This document shows positions 1 through 11,575 of a DNA stretch of 64,000 nucleotides, piece by piece (within the stretch, counting starts at the first letter, position 1; each line of letters begins with the position of its first letter). The notes below the pieces were generated by a model that was not told the DNA's origin, did no database searches, and saw only the letters and a program-made list of their open reading frames with translations. This DNA is from Theristus sp. LFF4_11. Taxonomy: Eukaryota > Nematoda > Chromadorea > Monhysterida > Xyalidae. The stretch spans positions 1-64,000 of the forward strand of contig JASANC010005140.1 in the NCBI GenBank assembly GCA_030248135.1, given 5' to 3'. The translations under genes were made by a program, and so were the position numbers.

Positions 1-539
1 CAGTTTTAAAAAACCAAAAGCAATTTTGAACTCTTCGCGGCGTAAAAAATTCTCGAGGATAAATTAACATCAATTTACAAGTCTGGTTCAAACACAAAAA
101 AAGAAAAACGTCTACAGAAAGACTACAGTGTAGATTTTTACCCATTTATAAGGGTCGTCTGCTTATCGAGATATTTAAAACTTGGTTTCATCTTATGCTG
201 GGTAGTGAATACAAATGATAAACATTGCTATATCGCGCGTATTTTGGGTTGTTATCAGTTATAACCGTGTTGAATGGCTTAGCGTTTCATCAGTTGCATA
301 CGCCGGAGCCTCTTTTTGACTTCAATACCCAACTCCAATAACGTTGTGAGATGTTTATGATAATGCAATAACGTCTGTGGATGCAGCGGTGAGATGTGTT
401 TGCGACACCATAATGCCAGCACGTTTTCACACAAAGTATAGCCAGTGATAACAACGTAAACGAGCGTTTCAAAACGTCTCATTTCAGTGCTTTCCCTGCA
501 AAACTGACTTCGGACGATAATTTATAAAGGTTTTGCCAA
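1..539. other. AT-rich sequence, no gene recognised
   Basis: No exon, RNA gene or element boundary could be recognised. If the lectin cluster continues to the left, the LDLa and lectin exons of gene Z should lie beyond position 1. The short reading frames near 279-482 overlap each other in two frames and resemble nothing known to me. Confidence 0.4.
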
Positions 540-1807
540 TTTTTTAAAACCAAAACAGTCTTATTTAGTTCTAAAAATGCAATATCCTAACTCAGCGCGT
601 CAGCGCGGTTCGAATGCACCTATTTTTGTCAACCGTCAGATTAAGCCTCCGGCATTTATTATTTTTTTTTAATTTTTTTTTAATTAAAAAAAATTGGGAT
701 TTTTATTTTTTTGAACCTCTATGCACAAACACCGGTATACAAGTGTTGAGACACTGTAAACTGGTTCAGCCTTTTGACCAGCACTTTTATGCCCATTAAT
801 TTTTGTGCGCCAACAGACCTATCACTGCAAGTGCTGTGCACGGTTTTTGCGGTTCGCCAGTAACGCAGACACCGCGACGACTCCGGCTCGACCGTTTGGC
901 AAGTCGGTTGCCGCATTCTTCACAAAGGAATGAACAGAGTAACACAAAGATCACTGTTTCCAGTTGCAGTGGTTCTCAGTGCGCTCGTCGCGGTGGTCGT
1001 TGTCGGCGGGGGCGGGATGCTGCCAGGATTTGGTGAGGTCCGGGCAAAGCTGATGGTGGAACGATGGCACTGAAATTTTGACAACGTGGACGCAGATGCT
1101 GCATGCGTTCAAAATGCAGACTGAGGTAAAATGGCGATATGTTAGAAAAAACATGAAATCCCGCCCATAACCCCGTGACTTGTTGAATAACGTGTTTTTC
1201 TCACGTGTGAAAAATGGTGGCGGGTTTCTTCCGATTTACGAACATCACCATCAGCACAATGGTAATGGCAATGACTGCCATCACAATCAGTGCGATAAAC
1301 GATGCGGTGATTATAACGACTGCCTTGCGTCGGCGTCTGCTCAGTTTTAGTGTGCGCATCGTTGTGGTTTTCTTACGAACACCTGTTAAAAGGAGTGGGG
1401 TCGCGGTTGTAATAATGAGCCAAGAACAAAATGTTGTTTGATAATACTTTTGTTATCATGCCCATTCGCGAGGTTAAGCGAACATAGGAAGCGGGCATAA
1501 TATGAATCATTGCTGGTTCACGCTAAAATTTCAAAATACCTTTGCCTCGCTCTGTGAGTACACAAGGAGCTGTAGAAATTTTTTGGCCGCACCCCGGTGT
1601 ATCTACAGGTATGCTACACGGTCCCGTGCCCCTCACCCCCCCCCCCCCCCCAAAACCGGGACCCCCATCACCGTGTTAACTGTGTAATTTTGAAACTTTA
1701 TGCTGTCGCGCTGCTTTCGTAGCAAAAATGGTGTGTCCGAGACTAAATACAAACTCAGGTGCATTTATTGTTGTTTCTCAGGACCTGTTTCGTGGAATGG
1801 ACCTCAC
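540..1807. repeat. Segmental duplication unit, copy 1 (partner 5440-6616)
   Basis: This segment is repeated in direct orientation at about 5440-6616. Shared landmarks in the same order are a poly-T stretch, the stalk exon, the membrane-anchor exon, a palindromic TTATCATGCCC segment, a C-rich tract and a 60-base end that stops at GACCTCACA in both copies. The copies differ by small indels and by a roughly 55-bp insertion near 1040-1095 in copy 1. Because it carries lectin 5' exons, it represents duplication of the 5' half of a C-type lectin gene and its upstream spacer. Confidence 0.8.
955..1382 (-). pseudogene. C-type lectin gene Z, 5' exons only (membrane anchor and stalk)
   Basis: The membrane-anchor exon (1205-1382) follows an acceptor ending TTTTAACAG and ends at a GTGAGA donor. 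It holds an ATG at 1359, a short basic head (MRTLKLSRRRRK) and one hydrophobic segment of about 24 residues, which is the layout of a type II membrane anchor. The stalk exon (about 955-1030) matches the Pro/Thr-rich stalk of gene Y, but the donor GT of Y reads GA here, and the acceptor side carries a roughly 55-bp insertion. The LDLa and lectin exons would lie off the left end. It may be a partly decayed copy, or it may use other splice sites. Confidence 0.5.
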
Positions 1808-3540
1808 AAATATCGTTCAGCATGGTGGTTTTTGTTGTCATGACGTTTTAGAAAATCAAGCTGAATCTCGCGAAACACCAACCACAGTCCAACTCTAAAA
1901 CATAGGAAATCATCGTAATCGTTGATGATCCTGATGCATGCCTTGTGTGCAGAAATTGCTGTGGGGGAGGAGTTCGATTTGCAAAGAAAAAGCATGCATT
2001 CTCAACCAATCAGCTGATTCCCTATGAGTTAGAGCTTGATTGCAGCACGCGAAAATTGCAGTTTTGCGTTTTTCTTTGGCATGAATCCGATAAACCGCAA
2101 ATTTAATACAATTACTTGTGGGCCACCTCTGTATTGTACATAAACTAACGACAATAAACCAGTGTGTGGCAAAATATATAATTGTCGTAGTTTAGTGACA
2201 ATCGTCTAGTTCTTCTCTTGATTCTATAAGCCACCCATTTATTCACTCCCAACCATCAAATATAAGCAAGTTAGTAACTGGGTGGCAATAACTGTTTCTG
2301 AAATTCGAAATATAGCAACGGAAATGCTAAACATATGCAAAAAATATTTCCCACCCAATTTAGTGACAATCGTCTGTTCTTCTCTTGATTCTATAAGCCA
2401 CCCATTTATTCACTCCCAACCATCAAATATAAGCAAGTTAGGTAACTGGGTGGCAATAACTGTTTTCGAAATTCGAAATATAAAGCAACGGAAAGCAAAA
2501 ACATATGCAAAAATATTTCCCAAGTCCAAACTTGTGCGAGCATGCGCACACCCGGTATAAAATACGTCATGTGCCATGGGTTTATAGATGTCGCACTGTT
2601 TATAGATGACACCAAATCGCTCGAAACATCTATCATCACCCTGATCGAGAACACGTTTTTGTACCTTTGGAATGGTGGCGACGGAAATTGCAGAAAAACA
2701 ACCAGTAAAAGCAACACGGGATGACGATGACGATATTAAGTGCCTCCAATAAATAAAATTGTGCTTCTCTAAAAAAGGTGTTACTTCTGAAGTTTTTTTC
2801 TTCGGTAACTAGAAAAACAATGTGTTTTCTTGGGCGAAACTTTCCACTTTAAAGAAAACACGCACACGGCTGCGACGGAATGCACGATGATGCACAAATG
2901 GTGGACTGATCACGCGCGCGTTAAACACGTTAAAACACGGTCATAAACGGACATTCATGAAGTACAGGGTGATCCAATTCAATTGAATTGAATAGGGTGA
3001 AAATTGAATTTTCAAACCAAATACAGTAGCGCACGTTCACCACTCAGCGCTCAAAGAGATTTGTTTTCTCCCTTTTCGTGTTAGTTTACTAAACAGTACA
3101 ACGGTATTGATTCCACAAGCACAGAAAATCACTGCAGTTTTGGAATATGGAATTGGCTTTGGTTTTGGTTGAATCTGGAGATTGCCATGAGATGCGTACT
3201 TTGAAGACTTGATACATTGATCTATTTGATTGTTTAGGTCAGGATTGAGTTGTCTAGTCTTTGTAATCGTAAAACTTCTGATGTGAATTTAGGTAAGAAC
3301 CGGGCACTTGTGTTGTGCCATTGCGCATTATATTTACACGTATTGTTTGTGACGAGACATATTGTAAAGTGACGTGACGTGCCACACATGCATACGGTTG
3401 TATGAACGGTAGTATGCAATAACATGCGACCTAAAGTGACGTGACGTAACGTGACGTGCCGTATGCGCATACGTCAGGTATAAGCGGGCCTTTACGGTTG
3501 CTATCGACTTCTAACGCTAACGAAAAGGCTGATAAAGGAA
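1808..3540. repeat. Duplicated spacer between lectin genes Y and Z (partner 12578-13510)
   Basis: Blocks of this spacer recur in the same order at 12578-13510: the segment starting TATCGTTCAGCATGG, the GCATGC palindrome, the block around AGAACACGTTTTTGTACC, the GTACAGGGTGATCCAATTC block and the CACCACTCAGCGCTCAAAG block. This copy also holds an internal direct duplication of about 165 bp (roughly 2195-2367 and 2368-2530) that the partner lacks. It is the downstream flank of a lectin gene and shows that gene and spacer were duplicated together. No protein gene is seen in it. Confidence 0.75.
1925..2022. mobile_element. GCATGC palindromic MITE family, copy 1
   Basis: A short inverted-repeat segment has GATGCATGC on one side and GCATGC followed by AACCAATCAGCTGATT on the other. 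The same arrangement occurs at 12695-12790, 18952-19064 and 40905-41035, with a half copy near 4058-4135. Four separate copies with the same palindromic plan suggest a small non-autonomous DNA element. No clear target duplication was found. Confidence 0.5.
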
Positions 3541-3703
3541 GATTGATTTCAGCATTTTGAACGGTAATGGTCACGTGTTTGTTAGTATTGGTAGCGGGTT
3601 AAAAAGTTTAGCCTTTTTTACTGCCGACGTGTCCTCTCCTTCTGTGTTTACTAAACAGAACCGACTCCACAATCACACAAAATCACTACAGCCGCTATCG
3701 ACT

Positions 3704-6198
3704 TCATTTTATGTTATTTGGATCACAGTCGGTCGTCTGACAGATCGCTGATTGTGTAAATTCACAATACGCGTCTTCGAGTCCCAGTGATGCGTGGTTG
3801 TTTAACATAATCAAACGGCCGCACCCTTCGCCTCTTCTGTCGTCGTTGTCTGGCTGACCCGGTAGCCACACGTTGGAAGTGGCCGGAATCACGGTGCCGT
3901 CGATTGTGCGCCAGCCTTCACCCGGCTCCTTTGATCCCTCGGTTTGCTTTACTCCAACCCACCAAACGGATGAAGCAAAGGGAGCCTGAAAAGCATAACC
4001 ATGCTTCAGTAGAACTGTATTACTGGTTTCTACAATCCAAATCGAATTTATAGACAATTAGCTGATTGGCTGGTGATCAAGTGATACATGCGTTTTGTGC
4101 AGGACAGACTCCGTCTCACTTCATGCCTGTACAGAAAGCAGCATCAGGTAATCACTAATCACTGACCATTGCCTATCATTTAGAGTTCGACTTGTAGAGT
4201 CGACGTACGCCTTCGCTCTCGAGTTTAGTTGAACGTTTAATTAAAAACTTTTTGAAAATTGAGGTTTTTTGCAGAATTCGAGTTTTTTTTGAAAATCCCC
4301 GTCAACTCTGTAATCTTGCTAATCTACAGTCGATCCGCTGATATCCCCTCGTTGGAAGAATTGAAAATACAAGGTGTTGCTTGTGTCACTTGAATTTTTT
4401 TCTCGGCAAAACTAACAGATACCTCCGGATACTGCGTGAACAACCAGGTGCGTACTTTGTCGAGCGTCTCAGTACGGTTAACGTTGGTCAAAAGCATCTT
4501 GCCCTCGTCTTTGCATTTTCTGTCTGCCTCTTCCCAGGTCCTTTGCTTCTCTTCCCAGATTAGGGTCAAACAGCCGGTGGTAGTGGTGGTGGTGGTGGTG
4601 GTGGTGGTGGTGGTGGTGGTGGTGGTGGTAGTCGTCGTCGTCGTTGTCGTGGTCGTCGTCGTTGAACAGTTGCGTTCGTCCGTGTTGTCTGCGCAGTCGT
4701 TGCGGCCGTCACACCAACGGTGCACCGGCACACAATTTGAGAGGTCACACTTGAAGTGGCCATCTTGGCAGACTACTGAAAATTACTTGATTATGTGTAA
4801 GCGATTGCACCGAAATCAACTGATCAGGCAGATACTTAATGAAATTGAACTTGAAAATCAATCGCATGTCAAAATTGGCAAACGCACTTCAACATGCACA
4901 CGACGTGACATTGCGTGTTTGTCTGACTTGAATGCGAAATGCTCAAACAGGGTTTAGATTTTTTTCTTTTTCTTTTTAAGGTTCAAAGTTTTTTTTTTAA
5001 TCGGGATGTTTTTAGTTAAAAAAACCGAATTTCGACCATGAAAATTGTACTTTCATCCGAAAATGCGTCTAAGACACTTTCCACAGAAAATGACATTATG
5101 CTTTTTTCATAGAGTTTCGTGTGGACTTTTGTTTTTGGCAGAATTTTTTGAACAATTTCTACTTTTATGTCAAAGATTGACGAGAAAAATCCAGATACCA
5201 ATAGAAGTTTCTGCAGTTGGTTTCATGAGCTCGTTACTTAAATTACCTTGTTTTAACGTTTCAAATGTAAAGAAAACTGCATCTAAAGTATTCTAGAAAG
5301 TACTATGGAACACAGAAAATCATTTGGATCGATAAACACGACCTGGGTTTGGATCCACATGACGCTAAAGTGATGTATGTTCAAACTGACGTCGGAGGAT
5401 AATTTCATAAAAGTTTTTGCCAATTTTAAAAAATAAAACAGCCTTATTTACTTCTAAAAATGCAATATTCGAACTCAGCGCGTCAGCACGGTTCGATGCA
5501 CCTATTTTTGCCAACCATCAGATTACCTCCGGCATTGATTAATTTTTTTAATTTTTTTAATAAAAAAAATTGGGATTTTTATTTTTTTGAGCCCTATGCT
5601 CAAACACCGGTATGCAAGGTGTTTAGACACTGTAAATTGGTTCAGCCTTTGGACCAGCACTTTTATGCCCATTAATTTTTGTGCGCTGCAGACTGACACT
5701 GCAAGTGCTGTGCACGGTTTTTGCGGTTTCGCTATGTACGCAAAGACCGCGACGACTCGGGCTCGACCGTTTGTCAAGGCGCTTGCCGCATTCTTCACAA
5801 GAATGAACAGGGTAACACAAAGATCACTGTTACCATTTGCAGTGGTTCTCAGTGCGCTCGTCGCGGTGGTCGTTGCCGGCGGGGGCGGGATGCTGCCCGG
5901 ATTTGGTGAGGTCATGCTGCATGCGTTCAAAATGCAGATTGAGGTAAGGCGATATGTTAGAAAAAAACAAGAAATCTCGCCCATAACCCCGTGACTTGTT
6001 ATAACGTGTTTTTCTCACGTGTGAAAAATGGTGGCGGTTTCTTCCGATTTCATGAACGTCACCATCAGCACAATGGTAATGGCAATGACTGCCATCACAA
6101 TCAGTGCGATAAACGATGCGGTGATTATAACGACTGCCTTGCGTCGGCGGCTGCCAGTTATTTTAGTGTGCGCATCGTTGTGGTTTTCTTACGAACAC
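3704..6198 (-). CDS. LDLa and C-type lectin domain membrane or secreted protein, gene Y
   Basis: Four minus-strand exons fit in phase: anchor 6019-6198, stalk 5834-5916, LDLa/poly-Thr/lectin-N 4423-4775, and lectin-C 3704-3985 ending at a stop. The anchor gives a hydrophobic segment and the stalk is Pro/Thr-rich. The LDLa domain has six Cys and the CDGRNDCADNTDE calcium-site pattern. A run of about 30 Thr, coded by an ACC-type microsatellite, links it to the lectin domain. The lectin C half has WWVGV, a QPD triplet and the final Cys pair; QPD is linked in the family to galactose-type binding. A two-base difference from gene Z before the membrane segment shifts the frame and removes the conserved start. 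An internal Met would instead give a signal-peptide-like start, or the copy is damaged. The lectin and LDLa calls are firm; the first exon is not. Confidence 0.78.
4566..4684 (+). repeat. GGT/GTC trinucleotide microsatellite inside lectin gene Y
   Basis: Runs of GGT, GTC and GTT triplets on the plus strand read as a long Thr tract on the coding minus strand. The tract sits between the LDLa and lectin domains and would form an O-glycosylated, mucin-like spacer. Length variation between alleles would be expected. The poly-Val and poly-Pro readings of other frames are shadows of this repeat. Confidence 0.85.
4776..5440. other. Intron sequence of lectin gene Y
   Basis: This stretch lies between the stalk exon and the LDLa exon of gene Y. 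It is AT-rich and has no conserved reading frame or clear element ends. The right-hand part merges into the duplicated segment that starts near 5440. Confidence 0.5.
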
Positions 6199-6616
6199 CT
6201 GTTAAAAGGAGTGGGGGCGCGGTTGTAATAATGAGCCAAGAACAAAATGTTGTTTGATAATACTTTGTTATCATGCCCATTCGCGAGGGAAAGCGGACAG
6301 CGGAGGCCGGCATAATATGGGTCATTGCTCGTTCGCACTAAAATTCCAAAATAACTTTGCCTCGCTCTGTGAGTACAAAAGGAGCTGTAGAATTTTTATG
6401 GCCGCACACAGGTGAATCTACAGGTATGCTACAGGGTCCCGTGACACTCACCCCCCCCAAAACCGGGACCCCCGTCACCGTGTTAACTGTGTAATTTTGA
6501 AACTATGCTGTCGCGCTGCTTTCGTCTGTTAAAATGCGTGCGTGTCTGAGACTAAATATAAACTCAGGTGCATTTATTGTTGTTTCTCAGGACCTGTTTC
6601 GTGGAATGGACCTCAC
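5440..6616. repeat. Segmental duplication unit, copy 2 (partner 540-1807)
   Basis: This is the direct repeat of 540-1807 and carries the stalk and anchor exons of lectin gene Y on the minus strand. Both copies end in the same 60-base stretch finishing GACCTCACA. After that point copy 1 runs straight into TATCGTTCAGCATGG, while this copy enters the composite insertion that begins near 6617. Confidence 0.8.
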
Positions 6617-7081
6617 AGATCATGCGGATGCGCGAGCGAGCGCCAGCGAGCGGACAGCGCATCACGCATTATATGGCTGAAAATGGACCTGCGCGGGTTT
6701 TCAAAATTTACGCGTTGTCCTGCAGCAACGAACATACATGCTGGAAACTTGTTACTGTGCACACGAAGAGACCTGCAGTGGTTGCTAACTGTGCCGAAGA
6801 GAAAATTCCACCAGACTTCTTTACGTTCGTTGTATACACGAAAAACCTATTCTGAAATCTTGGTTACTTATTCTTGTTTCTCCTTTTTTTCAGCTATGTA
6901 ATCAAGATGTGTTCGCCCTTTCAATTTTTAACTGGGGCATTTTCATAGCCGAACAAAAATGTTTCCTGGGGTAATTCCACCCATTGATTTTGAAAATTGG
7001 GTTAATTTTTTGCCCAGACCATGTTTTTGGGTAAGAAATTGGGCATTTTTAAAAGTTCGCAGGGGTTTCACCGGGTTTTAA

Positions 7082-9649
7082 GATAGGCTTTTTGAGTCGA
7101 CCGACCCGGCCTCCACACCTCTAGGCACAATTTCAAAAAAGTTTTCAAATTCAATCAAATTTGAGACCAATCGAACCGCCTTGATGCCCTGAGTTCGAAA
7201 ATCATATTTTTATTTTAATCCAAGCTTTCTTTATGCTTCAAAATTGGGAAAACCCAAATTTTCGACCCTCTTGTAGTAAAACTGCTCTAGCTCGCTTCTG
7301 CTTGAAGCTATTAACAAAAATCAAACGCCAATCAATTCCCCTTGTGTTTGCGCACATTTTTCGCTGTTATACTACAGATTAAAAATGTTTTTTCATGTTT
7401 TGTATTTTTAAAAAACTGCAGAGGTTGGTGGTTTTTCACGTTTTTCGGTACTTTAGAATCGTTTGTGGGGTATAGTTTCTAGGTAATTCTAAAAGATCTG
7501 CGAAAAATGTATATACATGTAAAATTTCAGCTTCATAAAGCGTCGCCGGGACTCACACGATACAAAACAAAATGGCTTGTCGCATGCGTTTTTGGTCAAT
7601 ATGCCGCATGCAAGGTGTTTCCTCCCACCCCCCAAATTTTTTGGGGCCACCTCAGGTGCTGTAACCGTGACTAAAATGGGTTTTCCGGTACGCTGAGTTC
7701 AAAAATCTTATTTAGAATTTTGCCCGACGTTTCTACTGTGCCCTAAACGCGTATGCCATGGGGATCAGGAGGAAAATTTCCTTAAAAATTAAATTTAAAT
7801 AAAAAGCGCGTCACAAGACACCTGAAATCTTGTTACAATTATAAATCAAGGTCGCTGAGTCTGCATATAATGTTTATTTTGCTATAAAGATTACTCCGCA
7901 CCCTAAAAACGGCCTCTATGGGGACGGAAAGGGAAAAAAACTGGAAAAAATCGGAAACTAATAAAAAAATATATGAAAACTGTGCCGTAAATACAAATCG
8001 AGGTTGCTGAGTCTGAATGTGATGTTTATTTTGTTATACGGATTACTCCGCACCCTAAAAGCAGCTTCTATGGGGACAGAAAAGGAAAAAAATTAAAAAA
8101 ATCGGAAACTAGTCAAAAAAATTTGAAACTGTGCCGTAAATACAAACCGAAGTCGCTGAGTTTGAATATAATGTTTATTTTGCCATATGAATTATTTCGC
8201 ACCCAAAAAACGGCCTCTATTGGGACGAAAAGGGAAAAATTAAAAAATAATCGAAACTAGTTAAAAAATCTGAAAACTATGCCACAAACACAAACCGAGA
8301 TCGCTGAGTTTGAATATGATGTTTTTATTTTGCCTTACAGTTTACTACGCACCTAAAAACAGCTTCTATAGGGACGAAAAACGAGAAATCTGAAGAAAAT
8401 CGGAAACTAGTCAAAAGAATCCGTATAGCAAAATATACATCATATACGGACTCAGCGACATCGATTCAGATTTTTTTCGCTAGTTTACGGATTTTTTCAA
8501 TTTTCTTCATTTTCATCCCTGTAAAAACTATTTTTAGGGTGCGGAGCAATCCGCATGGCAAAATGAGCAGCATATTCGGACTGAGCGACCTTGATTTCTA
8601 TTTATGGCACAGTTTTCAGATTTTTTGACTAGTTTCCGATTTTTTCCAGATTTCTCTTTTTTCGTCCCTATAGAGACCGTTTTTAAGGTGCGGAGTAATC
8701 CGTATAACAAAATAAACATTTTATTCAGACTCAGCAATCTCGATTTGTATTTACGGCACAGTTTTCATATATTTTTTGATTAGTTTCCGATTTTTTCCAG
8801 TTTTTTTCCTTTTCCGTCCCCATAGAGGCCGTTTTTAGGGTGCGGAGTAATCCGTATAGCAAAATAAACATTATATGCAGACTCAGCGACCTCGATTTGT
8901 AATTGTAACAGGATTTCAGGTGTCTTGTAACGCGCTTTTTATTTAAATTAATTTTTTAAGGAAATTTCCCTCCTGATCCCCATGGCATACGCGTTTAGGG
9001 CACAGTAGAAACGTCGGGCAAAATTCTAAATAAGATTTTTGAACTCAGCGTACCCGAAAACCCATTTTTAGTCACGGTTGCAGCACCTGAGGTGGCCCCA
9101 AAAAATTTGGGGGTGGGAGGAAACACCCTGCATGCGGCATATTGACCAAAAACGCATGCAACAAGCCATTTTGTTTTGTATCGTGTGAGTCCCGGCGACG
9201 CTTTATGAAGCTGAAATTTTACATGTATATACATTTTTCGCAGATCTTTCAGAATTACCTAGAAACTATACCCCACAAACGTTTCTAAAGTACCGAAAAA
9301 CGTGAAAAACCACCAACCTCTGCAGTTTTTTAAAAATACAAAACATGAAAAAACATTTTCAACCTATAGTATAACAGCGAAAAATGTGCGCAAACACAAC
9401 GGAAATTGATTGGCGTTTGATTTTTGTTAATAGCTTCAAGCAGAAGCGAGCTAGAGCAGTTTCACTACAAGGGGGTCGAAAATTAGGGTTTTCCCAATTT
9501 TGAAGCATAAAAAAAGTTTGGATTAAGATAAAAATATGATTTTCGAACTCAGGGCATCAAGGCGGTTTCATTGGTTTTAAATTTGATTAAATTTGAAAAC
9601 TTTTTTGAAATTGTGCCTAAGGAGGGTCGGTATTGTGAAAAAGCCTATC
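7082..9649. mobile_element. Foldback element F1 with TTAA target duplication
   Basis: Two inverted arms of about 1.25 kb meet near 8415. Each arm starts with GATAGGCTTTTT or its complement, and the element is bounded on both sides by TTAA. TTAA target duplication is the mark of the piggyBac superfamily. Each arm contains about four degenerate 140-bp subrepeats carrying CCGCACCCTAAAAACGGCC. No transposase frame is seen, so the element is non-autonomous. It is inserted into a satellite unit, because TGTTCGCCCTTTCAATTTTT continues directly at its right edge. Confidence 0.8.
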
Positions 9650-9764
9650 TTAAGTGTTCGCCCTTTCAATTTTTGTCTGAAGTTGTTCCATAACCGAATA
9701 AAAAAGTTTCCTGGGGTAATTCCATCCGGAGATTTTGGAAATTAAATTAATTTTTTGCCCTGAG

Positions 9765-10790
9765 CATCTCTAGATACTGAATCGTGACGATTTCGGGCGA
9801 ATCAGCCGTGGAAATTGGCGAAATCGGTCCAGAAATGAAAAACAAGAAAACAAAGTTTTCCAGGGTAATTCAATACGCTGATCACGGATTTTGGATTAGT
9901 TTTCTTACGTGAGCAACTCTAGATGCTGAATCGTGACGATTTCGGGCGAATCGGCCGTGGAAGTTGGCGAAATCGGTCCAGGAACGAAAAACGAGAAAAA
10001 AGTGTTTTCCAGGGTAATTCAATCCGCTGATCACGAATTTTGGGTTAGTTTTCTTATGTGAGCAACTCTAGATGTTGAATCGTGACGATTTCGGGCGAAT
10101 CGGCCGTGGAAATTGGCGAAATCGGTCCAGGAACGAAAAACAAGAAAATGGTGTTTTCCAGGGTAATTCAATGCGCTGATCACGAATTTTGGGTTAGTTT
10201 TCTTACGTGAGCAACTCTAGATGTTGAATCGTGACGATTTCGGGCGAATCGGCCGTGGAAATTGGCGAAATCGGTCCAGGAACGAAAACCAAGAAAAGTG
10301 TGTTTTCCAGGGTAATTCAATGCGCTGATCACAAATTTTGGGTTAGTTTTTTTACGTGAGCAACTCTAGATGTTGAATCGTGACGATTTCGGGCGAATCG
10401 GCCGTGGAAATTGGCGAAATCGGTCCAGGAACGAAAAACAAGAAAAGGGTGTTTCCAGGGTAATTCAATGCGCTGATCCCGGATTTTGGGTTAGTTTTAT
10501 TATGTGAGCAACTCTAGATGCTGAATCGTGACGATTTCGGGAGAATCGGCCGTGGAAGTTGGCGAAATCGGTCCAGAAACGAAAAACAAGAAAAGGGTGT
10601 TTCCCAGGGTAATTCAATGCGCTGATCAAGGATTTTGGGTTAGTTTTTTATGTGAGCAACTCTAGATACTGAATCGTGACGATTTCGGGCGAATCGGCTG
10701 TGGAAATTGGCGAAATCGGTCCAGAAACGAAAAACAAGAAAAAGGTGTTACACAGGGTAATTCAATGCGCTGATCACAGATTTTGGGTTA
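9765..10790. repeat. 148-bp tandem array
   Basis: About seven head-to-tail units carry GAGCAACTCTAGATG, CGTGACGATTTCGGGCGAAT and TCCAGGGTAATTCAATGCGC. The starts of successive GCAACTCTAG motifs are 147-149 bp apart. The array is split by the TA-flanked element at 10791-11247 and continues degenerately to about 11510. A two-unit reverse copy lies at 45690-45900. The period is close to one nucleosome core. Confidence 0.85.
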
Positions 10791-11247
10791 CCGTATTACC
10801 TCTAATAAACCCCCATGGGGGTTTATTTCTTCAGCGACTTCTGGCGGTGGGGGTTTATTTTTGGGGGGGGGCTTTATTTTGGGGGGGGGGTTTATTTGGA
10901 AACCATTTTTAGGAGTGGGCAAAATGGCAAAAATACCTTCCATGGCAGGAAGGAAGTCGCAGAAACTTCTATTCTACATGGAAATTTCCTTTTACAACAG
11001 CCTTTTGTAATGAAATTACCATTAACTCATCCATTTGGGGCCTTTGGTAGCACAATTTCATCATTTTCACTGCAACCAGCCACTGAATTCGCGGGGTATG
11101 TGTTTCAAACAGGTTTCAATAATCCCCCATGGGGGATTATTTTGGGGGGGGGGGGTGATTATTTAGAAACTTGTCGAGGGGGTGGGGGTTTATTTTTTTT
11201 TGGGGGGGGGGTTAATTTTGGGGGGGGGGTTAATAGAGGTAATACGG
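10791..11247. mobile_element. TA-flanked MITE family B, copy 1
   Basis: Terminal inverted repeats CCGTATTACCTC and GAGGTAATACGG are flanked on each side by TA. The interrupted 148-bp unit restores to GGGTTAGTTTTTT once the insert and one TA are removed, which confirms a TA target duplication of Tc1/mariner type. The interior is G-rich with repeated GGGGTTTATT blocks and a CCCCCATGGGGG palindrome near each end. It has no transposase. Confidence 0.85.
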
Positions 11248-11575
11248 TAGTTTTTTATGTGAGCGACTCTAGATACTGAATCGTGACGACTTCGGGCGAA
11301 CCGCAGTGGAAATTAGCGAAATCGATCCAAATGCAAAAAAATGTGTTGTCCATGGTAATTCATTGCGCCGATCACGGCTTTTGGGTCAGTTTTCTTATGT
11401 GAGCAATTCTAGATACTGAATCGTGACGATGTCGGGCGAATCGGCCGTAGAAATAGCATAGGCGAAATCGGCCCAAAAAGCGAAAAATGAAAACCCTGAG
11501 GTATCCGGGGTTTAGAAGAATGTGTGACCAACGAGATGTGAATTTGGTCGACCTTCGGGACTTATTTAAAAGTCA

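Noticed and set aside
4436..4957. 173-codon plus-strand frame with a long poly-Val run
   Set aside because: It is the antisense shadow of the LDLa/poly-Thr/lectin exon of gene Y; the Val run is the ACC microsatellite read backwards.
5587..5994. 135-codon plus-strand frame with a hydrophobic segment (VVLSALVAVVV)
   Set aside because: Antisense to the Pro/Thr stalk exon, which has matching splice sites and phase on the minus strand. The hydrophobic run is the complement of the Thr/Ala codons.
10815..11279. 154-codon Gly-rich plus-strand frame
   Set aside because: It runs through the poly-G interior of the TA-flanked MITE B; the other copy does not keep the frame.
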